Part shown: positions 16,212-24,238 of the stretch, one piece after another | How positions within the stretch are numbered: position 1 is the stretch's first letter | Layout of the letters: the number at the start of each line of letters is the position of its first letter | Assembly: GCA_905215275.1 (NCBI GenBank) | Contig: CAJMPE010000005.1 | Location: 1 to 25,621 of the forward strand | Length of the DNA stretch: 25,621 nt | Direction of reading: 5' to 3' | From: an uncultured bacterium | GTDB lineage: Bacteria; Actinomycetota; Coriobacteriia; Coriobacteriales; Coriobacteriaceae | The notes under the pieces: model-generated | Databases searched by the model: none | What the model was told of the DNA's origin: nothing | The model's input: only the letters and a program-made list of their open reading frames with translations | Translations under genes and position numbers: made by a program

Positions 16212-17417
16212 CTAGGCGCGGGATTTGTTGCGGGCGAGGGCCAGGCCTGCGGCGGCGATGGCCATGGCAAAGAGCGCCGTGACGCCCAGGTCGCAGGCGA
16301 TGTCGCCCAGCACGGTGGACGTCAGGTCCGCGGCGAGCGCCTTGCCGATCGCGTCGTTCACCCAATATGTCGGCACAAAGTGCGCCACGGCCTGCACGGC
16401 CGGGCCCATCAGCGACAGCGGCATCCAGGCGCCGCCCAAAAACGTCATGAGCATGCCGAGCAGGTTGCCCACGCCGTTGAGCAGCTCCTCGCGCGCGCCC
16501 AGGCTCGAAAGCGCAAAGCCAACGGCCAGCGGCGTGCACGCCAGGGCAAACGTCGCCGCCAGTGCCAGACACACGCGACCCACGCCGACCTCGGCAACCG
16601 CGCCGGCAAAGCCCACGACGCCCATCATGCTCGACACGAGCCAAATGCAGACGGTGAGCACCGCGGCAGCCGCGAACACGGCGAGCGAACGCTGGCGCTC
16701 GGAGACCGGGCCGGCCTCCATGCGGCGCACGCGCTCGGGCTCGTTCATGCCCGAAAACACCAGCCCCACCGACACGATGACCGACGAGATAATCGCGTAC
16801 GCACCAAAGTTGAAGTACGACTCGAGCGTGACGGCGGCCGTCGAGTCGACCTTGACCTGCTCGATCTCGACCTTGGCGCGCTTCGCGGCCGCATGCTCGG
16901 CAGCCTTGGCGACGTCACCATTAGAGGCGGCGGGCTCTAGGGCCGCCGCAGCACCCGCGAGCGAGATCCAGCGCGAGGCCTCGGCAGACGAAAGCGCTGC
17001 CGCCATGGTGCCGGCGCCGTAGGTCACATCGAGCTTGGGCAGAGACTCCCCCGCGCGGGCGGCTGCAACAAGGTCGCCCTCAAACCCCTCCGGGATAAAG
17101 AACACGCAGTCGGCGCTACCTTTGGCGCTGTTGCTCTTGGATAGCGCGTCCGCAAGGTCGTAGGTGTCGCCGCCGACGCCCGTGACCAGCTCAAAACGAG
17201 AACCCAAATGCTTGGTAAGCGCACGCGAAAGGTCGCTGTCGTCGCGGTCGACCACGATCACGTTGGCATCGTAGGGCTTGTACTCGGTGAGCTGCGACGA
17301 GTTCCAGCTCACCGATGCCGCGATGAATACGCCCATGAGCGAGATGAACACCGTATAGATGAGCAGGTAGAACGGGTGCGCCAGCGCCATGCGAAGCGCG
17401 GTCTTAAAGGTGCTCAT
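16212..17417 (-). CDS. ABC-2 type permease (second exporter subunit)
   Basis: A 401-residue membrane protein with one helix near the N-terminus (about 17-40), a large extracytoplasmic domain (about 41-210) and five to six helices in the C-terminal half. This is the layout of ABC-2 permeases of the YhaP/YhgE or drug- and peptide-exporter type. The motif FLGGAWMPLSLMGPAVQ before the last helices is family-typical. ATG at 17415-17417 follows GGAAGGAG; this start lies inside the end of the preceding permease gene, a 14-base overlap that suggests coupled translation. Together with the paralogous permease upstream it would form a heterodimeric channel. Substrate unknown. Confidence 0.88.
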   Translation of the reverse strand: MSTFKTALRMALAHPFYLLIYTVFISLMGVFIAASVSWNSSQLTEYKPYDANVIVVDRDDSDLSRALTKHLGSRFELVTGVGGDTYDLADALSKSNSAKGSADCVFFIPEGFEGDLVAAARAGESLPKLDVTYGAGTMAAALSSAEASRWISLAGAAAALEPAASNGDVAKAAEHAAAKRAKVEIEQVKVDSTAAVTLESYFNFGAYAIISSVIVSVGLVFSGMNEPERVRRMEAGPVSERQRSLAVFAAAAVLTVCIWLVSSMMGVVGFAGAVAEVGVGRVCLALAATFALACTPLAVGFALSSLGAREELLNGVGNLLGMLMTFLGGAWMPLSLMGPAVQAVAHFVPTYWVNDAIGKALAADLTSTVLGDIACDLGVTALFAMAIAAAGLALARNKSRA

Positions 17418-18591
17418 AGCGGCTCCTTCCAAAGATCAGCGTGGCGGCGGCAACGAACAGCAACGCCATAAGGACCAGCGCACCGGCGCGAACGGCAAAG
17501 GGGCCCAGGTCCTCAAAGAAATACAGACGGTTGAACATGTCGCAGATAAGCTTGACGGGATTGAGCCAGCACTCGGCCGGGCAGGCGCGGGCGACATCGT
17601 CGGCAAGCGCCATCGCCGGCTCGCCGTAGAGGCCGGCGAACAGGGCGCACGTGGTGGCAAAGCCCGTGAGGATGCCCGACTTGGACGCCTTGCCGCCCTT
17701 AACGGGAAGCGTGCCCACAAAGAGCCCCAAGCCCGTGGCGGCAAGCGCGGAAGCGGCACCGCCCACCAGACACAGCCCCTCGCGCCCGCCAGAGTCGACG
17801 CCCACGACCAGGCGCACGTAGCCAATCGCAATCGTCATCGAGGCGAAGGAGACCAGCCACGAGCCCACAAAAATACCGGCAAGCGACGCCGTCTTGGAAA
17901 GGCCGCCCACACAGCGACGCGCACCAAGGCCCGACAGATTAGGCTGCAGATCGACAACGCTCAAGGCGGCAAACTCGGCAGACATCATCGCGACCAGGCC
18001 AAAGAGCGCGTAGTAGTAGATGACCGTGCCATCGGGCGTGGTGCGTGTCAGGCTTACGCGGCGGGGGCCGCCCTCGAGCGACAGGGCGCGCGCAACCGCC
18101 TCGGGGTCGGCGAGCGCCGCCGGGTTGTCCTGGGCAATCTGGCGCATGAGCTCGGCATTTTGTGTATACGAGCTTGCCACCGTCTCAAGGATGCTGCGGT
18201 CAGTGAGCACCGACGACGCACGCGAGTTGTCATAGCTCGAAAGCAACGTGAGTTTGGGCGTGCCCGCGGCATCCACCGTGTAAATGCCCGCGACCTCGCC
18301 GGCCTTGAGTGCCTTACGGGCGGCGGCTGCGTCATCGCACTCGTGGATCTCGAGCAGTCGGTCGTCGCCCTCCTTGGCAAGCGAGGTCGCCACGTCCTTA
18401 AAGGACGAAGCGTCCCAGGCCTCGTCCGCCACGACGGCCACCGGCACCGGGTCGACCTTGCCGTCGGAGCTGAGGTTCGCAAACATAAACATAAACATCG
18501 TGGAAAGCGCAATGGGAAAGATCGCGCCCCAGACCCATGTACTCGGTCGACGCAATAGCGTCTTGAGCGTGGTGATGATGGTGTTGAACAT
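17404..18591 (-). CDS. ABC-2 type permease (first exporter subunit)
   Basis: A 395-residue membrane protein of the same architecture as the next gene: one N-terminal helix (about 20-40), an extracytoplasmic domain (about 45-210), then a run of helices to the C-terminus. It carries the family-typical CWLNPVKLICDMFNRLYFFED stretch shortly before the last helix. It lies 9 bases after the ATPase gene and overlaps the next permease by 14 bases, so the three genes form one tight operon. The probable role is export of a peptide, lipid or drug; the two-component system on the other side of the intergenic region may respond to it. Confidence 0.88.
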   Translation of the reverse strand: MFNTIITTLKTLLRRPSTWVWGAIFPIALSTMFMFMFANLSSDGKVDPVPVAVVADEAWDASSFKDVATSLAKEGDDRLLEIHECDDAAAARKALKAGEVAGIYTVDAAGTPKLTLLSSYDNSRASSVLTDRSILETVASSYTQNAELMRQIAQDNPAALADPEAVARALSLEGGPRRVSLTRTTPDGTVIYYYALFGLVAMMSAEFAALSVVDLQPNLSGLGARRCVGGLSKTASLAGIFVGSWLVSFASMTIAIGYVRLVVGVDSGGREGLCLVGGAASALAATGLGLFVGTLPVKGGKASKSGILTGFATTCALFAGLYGEPAMALADDVARACPAECWLNPVKLICDMFNRLYFFEDLGPFAVRAGALVLMALLFVAAATLIFGRSRYEHL

Positions 18592-18600
18592 GGCCGCCCC

Positions 18601-19539
18601 CTAGTCGCGCAGCTCGCGGCCGGTGATCTCGAGAAACACGTCGTTGAGGGTCGGCGGCTCGCTCCACACGCGGCCGAGCGCCACATCGGCGGCGCGCAGC
18701 GTGTCGAGGATGTCCACCAGGTTGTGCGGGCTCGCCTCGCAGGTGCAGACGAGTTCGCCGCCGGACAGCTCGACGCTGAGCACGTGCTCGAGGGCGCGCA
18801 ACCGCTCAACCGTGGCGGGCTCGACGGCGCCTACCTCGACGGTCACGCGCTCGCCCATCTGAATCATGCGCTTGAGCTCGTCGTTGGTGCCCTGCGCCAG
18901 CACGCGGCCGCCGTCCATGATCATGATGCGGCTGCAGATCTGCTCGACTTCCTCCATGTAATGGCTGGTATACACCACCGTGGCCCCTTCGTCGCGCAGG
19001 CGGCAGATGCCCTCCAGGATGGCGTTGCGGCTCTGCGGGTCGACCGCCACCGTGGGCTCGTCAAAAAAGATAAGCTCGGGCTTGTGCGCGATACCGCAGG
19101 CGATGTTGAGGCGACGCGCCAGGCCACCCGAGAGCTTGCCGGGGCGGAACTTGGTAAAGTCGCCCAGCCCGACAAAGTCGATCGCCTCGTCCACCAGCGC
19201 GCGGCGGCGCTTGCGGTCGTTGATGTAAAGGCTGCAGAAATAGTCGATGTTCTCGCGCACCGTGAGCTCGTCGAACACCGCCACCTGCTGCGGCACCATG
19301 CCGATGCGACGCTTGAGGTCGTAGCGGGCGGGTGTCATGGGCTCGCCGAACAGCTCGATGGCGCCTTTGTCGTAGGCGAGCAGCTGCAGAATACAGTTGA
19401 TGGACGTGGTCTTGCCCGAGCCGTTGGGGCCCAGCAGGCCAAAGATCTCGCCGGGGGCGATGCTCAGGTTAAAGTGGTCGAGCGCGATAAGATCGTCGTA
19501 GCGCTTGACGAGGTTTTCGACGTGGACGATGTCTGTCAT
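18601..19539 (-). CDS. ABC transporter ATPase of the ABC-2 exporter
   Basis: A 312-residue ATPase with Walker A GPNGSGKTT (37-45), Q-loop in MVPQQ, signature KLSGGLARRL, Walker B ELIFFDEPTVAVDP and the His switch in TSHY. The signature has Leu-Ala where most relatives have Gln, and Walker B is followed by VAVDP instead of the common TGLDP; both occur in this exporter class. After the core, about 80 residues form the C-terminal domain typical of drug- and bacteriocin-immunity-type ATPases. ATG at 19537-19539 is preceded by AGAAGGG. It is the first gene of the exporter operon, divergent from the kinase gene. Confidence 0.93.
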   Translation of the reverse strand: MTDIVHVENLVKRYDDLIALDHFNLSIAPGEIFGLLGPNGSGKTTSINCILQLLAYDKGAIELFGEPMTPARYDLKRRIGMVPQQVAVFDELTVRENIDYFCSLYINDRKRRRALVDEAIDFVGLGDFTKFRPGKLSGGLARRLNIACGIAHKPELIFFDEPTVAVDPQSRNAILEGICRLRDEGATVVYTSHYMEEVEQICSRIMIMDGGRVLAQGTNDELKRMIQMGERVTVEVGAVEPATVERLRALEHVLSVELSGGELVCTCEASPHNLVDILDTLRAADVALGRVWSEPPTLNDVFLEITGRELRD

Positions 19540-19749
19540 GAGGCGGCCCTTCTGTTGATTGCAGCCCGGTACGATTGCATCATCGCAGGAGCCGCCGGCG
19601 CGCGCCAGTGAGCTTTGTCACGAGCGCGAGGGGGCGGAGGCGAAACCCCCGCTCGCGCGAGCGATCGTCCCCGCTTTGCCGCGCGGGAGGAATGTCACAG
19701 TTGCGCAGGCAGCCCCTCCACCACGCGCGGCTTCGCGTACAATACCCGT
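19540..19749. promoter_or_regulatory. Divergent control region between exporter and two-component genes
   Basis: 210 bases separate the exporter operon (minus) from the kinase gene (plus). They contain a GC-rich inverted repeat (GCGCGAG at 19624-19630 with CTCGCGC at 19652-19658, inner G and C runs) and a GTGA/TCAC dyad near 19610-19623. For the kinase, TACAAT at 19738-19743 lies only 6 bases before the ATG, so the mRNA may be leaderless. Which dyad binds the response regulator cannot be told. Confidence 0.45.
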
Positions 19750-20895
19750 ATGAACAGGCTTTTCGACAAATCGATCGTGCTGGCGTGCTGTATTGCGGCC
19801 GCCACGGGCCTTGCTGTGGACGCTTGCCTGGTCGCGGCGTTTTGCCTTGGAGTTATCGCCACCTCGCTGGCCGAGGTCGCACAGGGAGAACGCACGCGCC
19901 GTGTAAGCGAGGCCGCGAGTTACGCTTACATCATCGCGGCCGTCTTTGTGCCGCCGTTTGTGCCGTTTGCGCCTCTCGCCCTTTATGACATCGCGCGGCG
20001 CGTGCGCCGCGAACACGCCTGGGTCGCGCTGGGCATTGGTTCCGTCTTTGCCTTTGCGCTCGTCGCGGACCTTCGCACCGACGCGCTCACCTCCCGAACG
20101 CTCCTGCTGACCGCCATCCTTTCGGTTGCCGCCACCTTGCTATCGCTACGTACCGCCCAGTTGGAGCGCGAGCAGCGGCACATGCGCCGCACCCGCGACG
20201 AGCTGCAGGAACGAGCCCTCGCGCTCGAAGCGCGCAACCGCGATCTTGCCGACCGCCAGGACTACGAAGTCGAGCTCGCGACGCTCGCCGAACGCGCCCG
20301 CATCGCGCGCGAAATCCACGATAACGTGGGCCACCAGCTCACGCGCGCCTCACTGCAGGCCGAAGCCTTGCGCGTGGTCCATGCCGACGAGCCCGGCGTC
20401 GCCGCCGATTTCGCCGACGTCAAACGCACGGTTGACGAGGCGCTCCAGCTTGTGCGCACCAGCGTCCACGCGCTCAACGACAACGCCGTCGACCTTTCCG
20501 TGCAGCTCGAACGCATTGTTGAAGGCGCGCGCTCGGACGGTGGCCCGCAGATTGAGCTTGAAGTTATGACCGAACATGCGCCCGCAAACGTCGCGAACTG
20601 CTTTACGGCGGTCCTGCGCGAGGCGCTCTCCAACACCATGCGCCACGCTTGCGCCCATACTGTCACCGTACGGTGCATGGAGCATCCGTCGTTTTACCAG
20701 CTCATCGTTACCGACGATGGCGTGGGCGGGGTCCAAGCAATCGGCCGTGGCGCCGCGGAGGGCATGGGGCTCGCCTCCATGCGCGAGCGCATCGAGGCGC
20801 TTGGCGGCACCTTCACCGCCGGTCCGCGCGCCGGCGTCGGCGGCTGGCGCGTGTTTGCCACCGTTCCCAAACAGCAAGGAGATGAGGACCGATGA
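19750..20895 (+). CDS. Sensor histidine kinase, NarL/LiaS type
   Basis: A 381-residue membrane kinase with about four hydrophobic segments in residues 8-135 and only short loops, so it probably senses within or at the membrane. A helical linker (about 138-175) leads to the HisKA_3 phosphoacceptor ERARIAREIHDNVGHQL (181-197), with His190. The HATPase domain has REALSNTMRHA (290-300, N-box), DDGVGG (322-327) and GMGLASMRERIEALGG. The start is ATG at 19750; no Shine-Dalgarno sequence precedes it, and a -10-like TACAAT is very close. A longer frame from 19615 begins in promoter-like DNA and is rejected. It overlaps the regulator gene by four bases. The likely target is the divergent exporter. Confidence 0.92.
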   Translation: MNRLFDKSIVLACCIAAATGLAVDACLVAAFCLGVIATSLAEVAQGERTRRVSEAASYAYIIAAVFVPPFVPFAPLALYDIARRVRREHAWVALGIGSVFAFALVADLRTDALTSRTLLLTAILSVAATLLSLRTAQLEREQRHMRRTRDELQERALALEARNRDLADRQDYEVELATLAERARIAREIHDNVGHQLTRASLQAEALRVVHADEPGVAADFADVKRTVDEALQLVRTSVHALNDNAVDLSVQLERIVEGARSDGGPQIELEVMTEHAPANVANCFTAVLREALSNTMRHACAHTVTVRCMEHPSFYQLIVTDDGVGGVQAIGRGAAEGMGLASMRERIEALGGTFTAGPRAGVGGWRVFATVPKQQGDEDR

Positions 20896-21521
20896 GGCTC
20901 ATCGTTGTCGACGACGACCGCTTGGTGGTCGATTCGCTCAAGATTATCCTGGGCGCCCAGCCGCAGATCGAGGTGGTGGGTACCGGCGCCAACGGCAACG
21001 ATGCGTTGGCGCTCTACGCCGAGCACGCACCCGATATCGCACTGCTCGACATTCAGATGCCGGAGCGCGACGGCCTTTCGGCGGCACGCGAGATCCTCGA
21101 GCGCGACCCTGCGGCGCGCGTGGTGTTTCTGACGACATTCTCGGATGACGAGTACATTGTGTCGGCGCTCAAACTGGGTGCCCGCGGCTATCTGATCAAA
21201 ACCGATGTCGCCGCCATTCCGCCAGCGTTGGCGCAGGTCATGGACGGCAAACGCGTGCTCGAGGGTAAGGCGATCGAGGATATCAACTTTGATGGGGCGG
21301 ACGTCGAGGCCGGCGCGACCCGCCGGCCCGCCGCCTTTGCCAGCCTGACCGACCGCGAGTTCGAAGTCGCCGAACTCATCGCCCGCGGCCTCGACAACAA
21401 GGAGATCGCTGCCACCGCCTATATGGGCGAAGGCACCGTGCGCAACCACATCAGCTCGATCCTTGCCAAAATGGGTCTGCGCAACCGCACGCAGATCGCC
21501 ATCGCCTACCTGCGGGGGTAA
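20892..21521 (+). CDS. Response regulator, NarL/FixJ family
   Basis: A 209-residue regulator with a receiver domain (1-120) and a LuxR-type helix-turn-helix (about 149-209). The acidic pocket DDD (7-9), phosphoacceptor Asp53 in LLDIQMP, Thr81 and Lys103 are all present, so it should be phosphorylated by the kinase. The DNA-binding part has LTDREFEVAELIARGLDNKEIA and the recognition helix near TVRNHISSILAKMG. Start and upstream stop share ATGA, typical of translational coupling. The pair probably controls the divergent ABC exporter; this is inferred from position. Confidence 0.94.
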   Translation: MRLIVVDDDRLVVDSLKIILGAQPQIEVVGTGANGNDALALYAEHAPDIALLDIQMPERDGLSAAREILERDPAARVVFLTTFSDDEYIVSALKLGARGYLIKTDVAAIPPALAQVMDGKRVLEGKAIEDINFDGADVEAGATRRPAAFASLTDREFEVAELIARGLDNKEIAATAYMGEGTVRNHISSILAKMGLRNRTQIAIAYLRG

Positions 21522-21586
21522 TTGCCCGAAGACCGACCGCCCCGGCAAAGAAAAATAGCTGCTACCGATTTAATGCCATTTCAAAA

Positions 21587-21731
21587 CTATGTCGGATTAC
21601 GGGGCAAAAGTCGGAGCCCTCATCCATAGCCTCATTTTCTGCAAAATGACAGCCCATCTACCTGCGGTTTTATTTTCACGGATATCGGCATGGTTGAGGG
21701 CTCGTGACTCAGCCCCGTAAACCGGCATTGT
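21587..21731. repeat. Inverted-repeat element, copy A, about 145 bp
   Basis: The arm 21589-21629 (ATGTCGGATTACGGGGC, then AGCCCTCATCCAT after a variable stretch) matches the reverse complement of 21689-21729 with several mismatches. The inner part has TTTTCTGCAAAA and a TGCGGTTTT stretch. There is no coding gene and no transposase. A second, diverged copy lies about 270 bases on. The element begins 65 bases after the response regulator gene and could act as its transcript end. Confidence 0.65.
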
Positions 21732-21849
21732 TTTGTTCGGGCGGCCCTGCACGAGCGCCTCCGCAAGTCTCGCGGGACCAAAATGATCCGTTTTCCTCCG
21801 CCCGCGGAGATCGGCCGACGGCGCCCGCCACGAAATCGGCCCATCTACT

Positions 21850-21985
21850 ACGTTTAACTCGATACCCCCGACCATAACCGCTTTTCATGAAAACCGCAGG
21901 CTATCTACTTGCGGTTTTGTTTTTGCAATTTTCTGTATGGTCGGAGGTTCGCTATCCAGCCCCGTAATCCGGCATGGTTTTGTTC
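21850..21985. repeat. Inverted-repeat element, copy B, diverged
   Basis: The right arm (about 21935-21985, with CCGTAATCCGGCATGGTTTTGT) and the centre (CTATCTACTTGCGGTTTTGT, about 21901-21920) are clear homologues of copy A. The left arm is shortened, with only CCCCGACCATA recognisable. Together with copy A it fills most of the 557 bases between 21521 and 22079, which hold no gene. Confidence 0.55.
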
Positions 21986-22014
21986 GTGGCGGTACAACCG
22001 CGCGTTTAAGCGCG

Positions 22015-22046
22015 GGGCCGGTGGGGCAGTTTTGCCCCACCGGCCC
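22015..22046 (-). terminator. Perfect 14-bp hairpin after the hydrogenase operon
   Basis: 22015-22028 pairs with 22033-22046 (arm GGGCCGGTGGGGCA, four-base loop). It lies 32 bases beyond the echF stop. No T-run follows on the minus strand, so it may be a transcript-stabilising or pausing hairpin and not a full intrinsic terminator. Confidence 0.5.
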
Positions 22047-22078
22047 TATCCCAGCGCTATACCAGCCCCAGTCCAGAG

Positions 22079-22420
22079 TTATTCCGGTTTGGTTTCTACC
22101 GTGGGAGTCTTGTCCGCCGCAACTGGAGTGCGAGCGGTGTCCATGCTCAGGCAGTGTTTGGGACAGCTCTCGATGCACTCGCCGCACACCACGCAGGCGT
22201 ACGGGTCAATCGACCAGGTACCGCCTTTGCGATCGACCGCGAGCGCGCCCGCCGGGCAACGCCGCGCGCACATACCGCAGCAAATGCACACGTCCATGTC
22301 GTTAACGATGTGCCCGCGCAGTCGCTCAGGTGCCGCGAGCTTCTCCTGCGGATAGCACACCGTAACCGGCTGCTTGACCATAGAGCCCAAGGCCGTCTTG
22401 GCAAATGTCAGTAAACTCAT
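22079..22420 (-). CDS. echF: Ech hydrogenase subunit F, 2x 4Fe-4S ferredoxin-like
   Basis: A 113-residue polyferredoxin subunit, homologous to NuoI and EchF/HycF, which carries electrons from ferredoxin to the hydrogenase small subunit. Two complete cluster motifs are visible: CICCGMCARRCP (45-56) and CVVCGECIESCP (76-87). The N-terminal 20 residues have the amphipathic LLTFAKTALGSMVK seen in NuoI-type proteins. The Thr/Pro/Lys-rich tail is unstructured. ATG lies 7 bases after the echE stop with a GGTAGG-type ribosome site. It is the last gene of the operon. Confidence 0.9.
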   Translation of the reverse strand: MSLLTFAKTALGSMVKQPVTVCYPQEKLAAPERLRGHIVNDMDVCICCGMCARRCPAGALAVDRKGGTWSIDPYACVVCGECIESCPKHCLSMDTARTPVAADKTPTVETKPE

Positions 22421-22427
22421 GCCACGC

Positions 22428-23516
22428 CTACCTTTCCGTGCAGCTAATGCAGGGGTCGATGGTCAGGATAATCATGGGCACGTTGGCAAGAAGCACGCCC
22501 TGCAGCGCATGCGTCAGACCCGCCAGGTTTTGCGACGTCGGCGTCCGCACGCGGAAGCGGTCCAAGTTCTTGGTGCCGTTACCGCGCACATAGTAATACG
22601 CCTCGCCGCGCGGCTGCTCAATCACAGCCTCGCCACGCGCGCCGTCGGCCGGCGTGAGCTTGGTACGCCCGCCGATACCGTCGTGCGGAATCTTGCCGAC
22701 AAGCTCCTTGATGATGTCCATGGCCTGCGTGACCTCGGCACAACGCACCTGGCAGCGGGCATAGCAATCGCCATCGGTGGCAACAATCGGCTCAAACGCA
22801 GCCAGATCCGCATAGGCGCCGTCACCGAACATGCGCACGTCGTAATCCACGCCCGAGGCGCGCCCAAACGGGCCGACCATCGAAAGCTCCAGCGCGTCCT
22901 TCTTGCTGATCACGCCCACGCCATGCAGGCGCTCGCCGCAGCTATTGTCGTCCAAAAACGTATGCACCAGGGCCTCGTAGTCGGGGCGCATGGCATCGAG
23001 CGTCTGGACAATGCCGGCCAGCTCGGAGTCCTCGATATCGTGCTTAAGGCCGCCGATCTCGTTAATCGAAAGGATCACGCGGCCGCCGCAGGTGCTCTCA
23101 AAAATCTTGAGAATCTGCTCGCGCAGCGTCCACGAACGATAGAACAGCGCCTCGAAGCCAAAGGCATCGGCGAGCAGGCCCAGCCACAGCAGATGCGAGT
23201 GAATGCGCGAAAGCTCGTGCAAAATGGTGCGGATATACTGCACGCGGCCGGGCACCTCGATGTCGAGCATGCGCTCGCAGGCGCTGGCATAGCCGTAGCT
23301 ATGGCCCACGGCGCAGATGCCGCAGATGCGCTCGGCGATGTACCCAAACTGATGCATATCGCGCTTTTCGGTGAGCTTCTCGAGTCCGCGGTGCACAAAG
23401 CCAATCTGCGGAATTGCCTCGATGACGCGGTCGTCCTCGATCACCAGGTCCAGATGAAGCGGCTCGGGCAGCACCGGGTGCTGCGGGCCAAACGGAATAA
23501 CGGAGCGATGTGCCAT
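22428..23516 (-). CDS. echE: Ech hydrogenase large subunit, NiFe catalytic
   Basis: A 362-residue group 4 [NiFe]-hydrogenase large subunit, homologous to NuoD. It binds the NiFe(CN)2CO site and makes or uses H2. Both ligand pairs are intact: RICGIC (63-68; Cys65, Cys68) and DPCISC (354-359; Cys356, Cys359). The protein ends three residues after the last Cys, so there is no C-terminal peptide for a HyaD/HycI-type protease to remove, as known for EchE and CooH. The N-terminus IPFGPQHPVLPEP is that of the family. It starts 5 bases after the echD stop. Its separation from subunit D distinguishes Ech from formate hydrogenlyase, where the two are fused in HycE. Confidence 0.95.
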   Translation of the reverse strand: MAHRSVIPFGPQHPVLPEPLHLDLVIEDDRVIEAIPQIGFVHRGLEKLTEKRDMHQFGYIAERICGICAVGHSYGYASACERMLDIEVPGRVQYIRTILHELSRIHSHLLWLGLLADAFGFEALFYRSWTLREQILKIFESTCGGRVILSINEIGGLKHDIEDSELAGIVQTLDAMRPDYEALVHTFLDDNSCGERLHGVGVISKKDALELSMVGPFGRASGVDYDVRMFGDGAYADLAAFEPIVATDGDCYARCQVRCAEVTQAMDIIKELVGKIPHDGIGGRTKLTPADGARGEAVIEQPRGEAYYYVRGNGTKNLDRFRVRTPTSQNLAGLTHALQGVLLANVPMIILTIDPCISCTER

Positions 23517-23521
23517 GGACC

Positions 23522-24238
23522 TTACGCCTCCTTGTTCTGCTTGTCGCGGGCGGCCTTGGCGGCAAGCGCCGCGCGGACCTTGGCCGCTTTCTCGGGATCC
23601 ATGGCGGCGAGCTTTGCTTCCAGCTCGGCGGCTTTGAGCGCCGCCTTCGCAGCAGCCTCATCGTGCTGAGCATCGGAGCCGGCAGCCGCAGCGGGCTGAG
23701 CGGCAGCAGCGCTCGCAGCATCGCCGGCACCTGCGGCGCCCTCCCCTGCAGCAGCAGCGGCAGCGGCCTTCTCGGCTGCGGCCTTGCGCGCCTTGGCCTC
23801 GGCAGCGGCACGGACCTTCATGGCCTTCTCGCGCGCAGCCTTCACCTCGGGCGTAATAACGCTCATGGGCTCGGCAGTCGAAACCTGGTAGAAAAAGCCC
23901 TTAAAGTCGATCTGCATGTCGGTGATGGCAAGACCAAATAGGTCGTGCGCTTCGTTTTCAAACGGGAATACCGCCGGATAGTACGAGCTGATGGACGGAA
24001 TCTCCTGGTACTGGCCGATGCCCTCAACCACCAGGTTGTCGATCGCATAGCTGCCGTCCCGCGCGATCTGCTCTTGCGCAGCGCGGACGTTGATAAACGT
24101 ATAGACCAGGCGATACGATCCGTCGTCCACACAGCGCTCGGCATGCATCTGCACAAAGCGCGCGCCGGCACCCTTGAGCGCCTGCACATTCGGTAACAGC
24201 TCGTCGATCCCAACGATGGTATAGATAGCCTTTTGCAT
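23522..24238 (-). CDS. echD: Ech hydrogenase subunit D (NuoC-like) with long alanine-rich tail
   Basis: A 238-residue protein. Residues 1-130 are the NuoC/EchD domain, with the family segment PSISSYYPAVFPFENEAHDL (81-100) followed by FGL. The rest (about 132-238) is an Ala/Lys/Glu-rich tail with runs of Ala, predicted as helix and flexible linker; typical EchD proteins lack it. The start codon shares one base with the echC stop (TAATG). The subunit holds the large and small subunits together in the peripheral arm. The tail has no known counterpart that I recognise. Confidence 0.9.
   Translation of the reverse strand: MQKAIYTIVGIDELLPNVQALKGAGARFVQMHAERCVDDGSYRLVYTFINVRAAQEQIARDGSYAIDNLVVEGIGQYQEIPSISSYYPAVFPFENEAHDLFGLAITDMQIDFKGFFYQVSTAEPMSVITPEVKAAREKAMKVRAAAEAKARKAAAEKAAAAAAAGEGAAGAGDAASAAAAQPAAAAGSDAQHDEAAAKAALKAAELEAKLAAMDPEKAAKVRAALAAKAARDKQNKEA

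Noticed and set aside
21597..22187. ORFs within the inverted-repeat region
   Set aside because: They consist mostly of repeat arms and have no ribosome site or similarity to a family.
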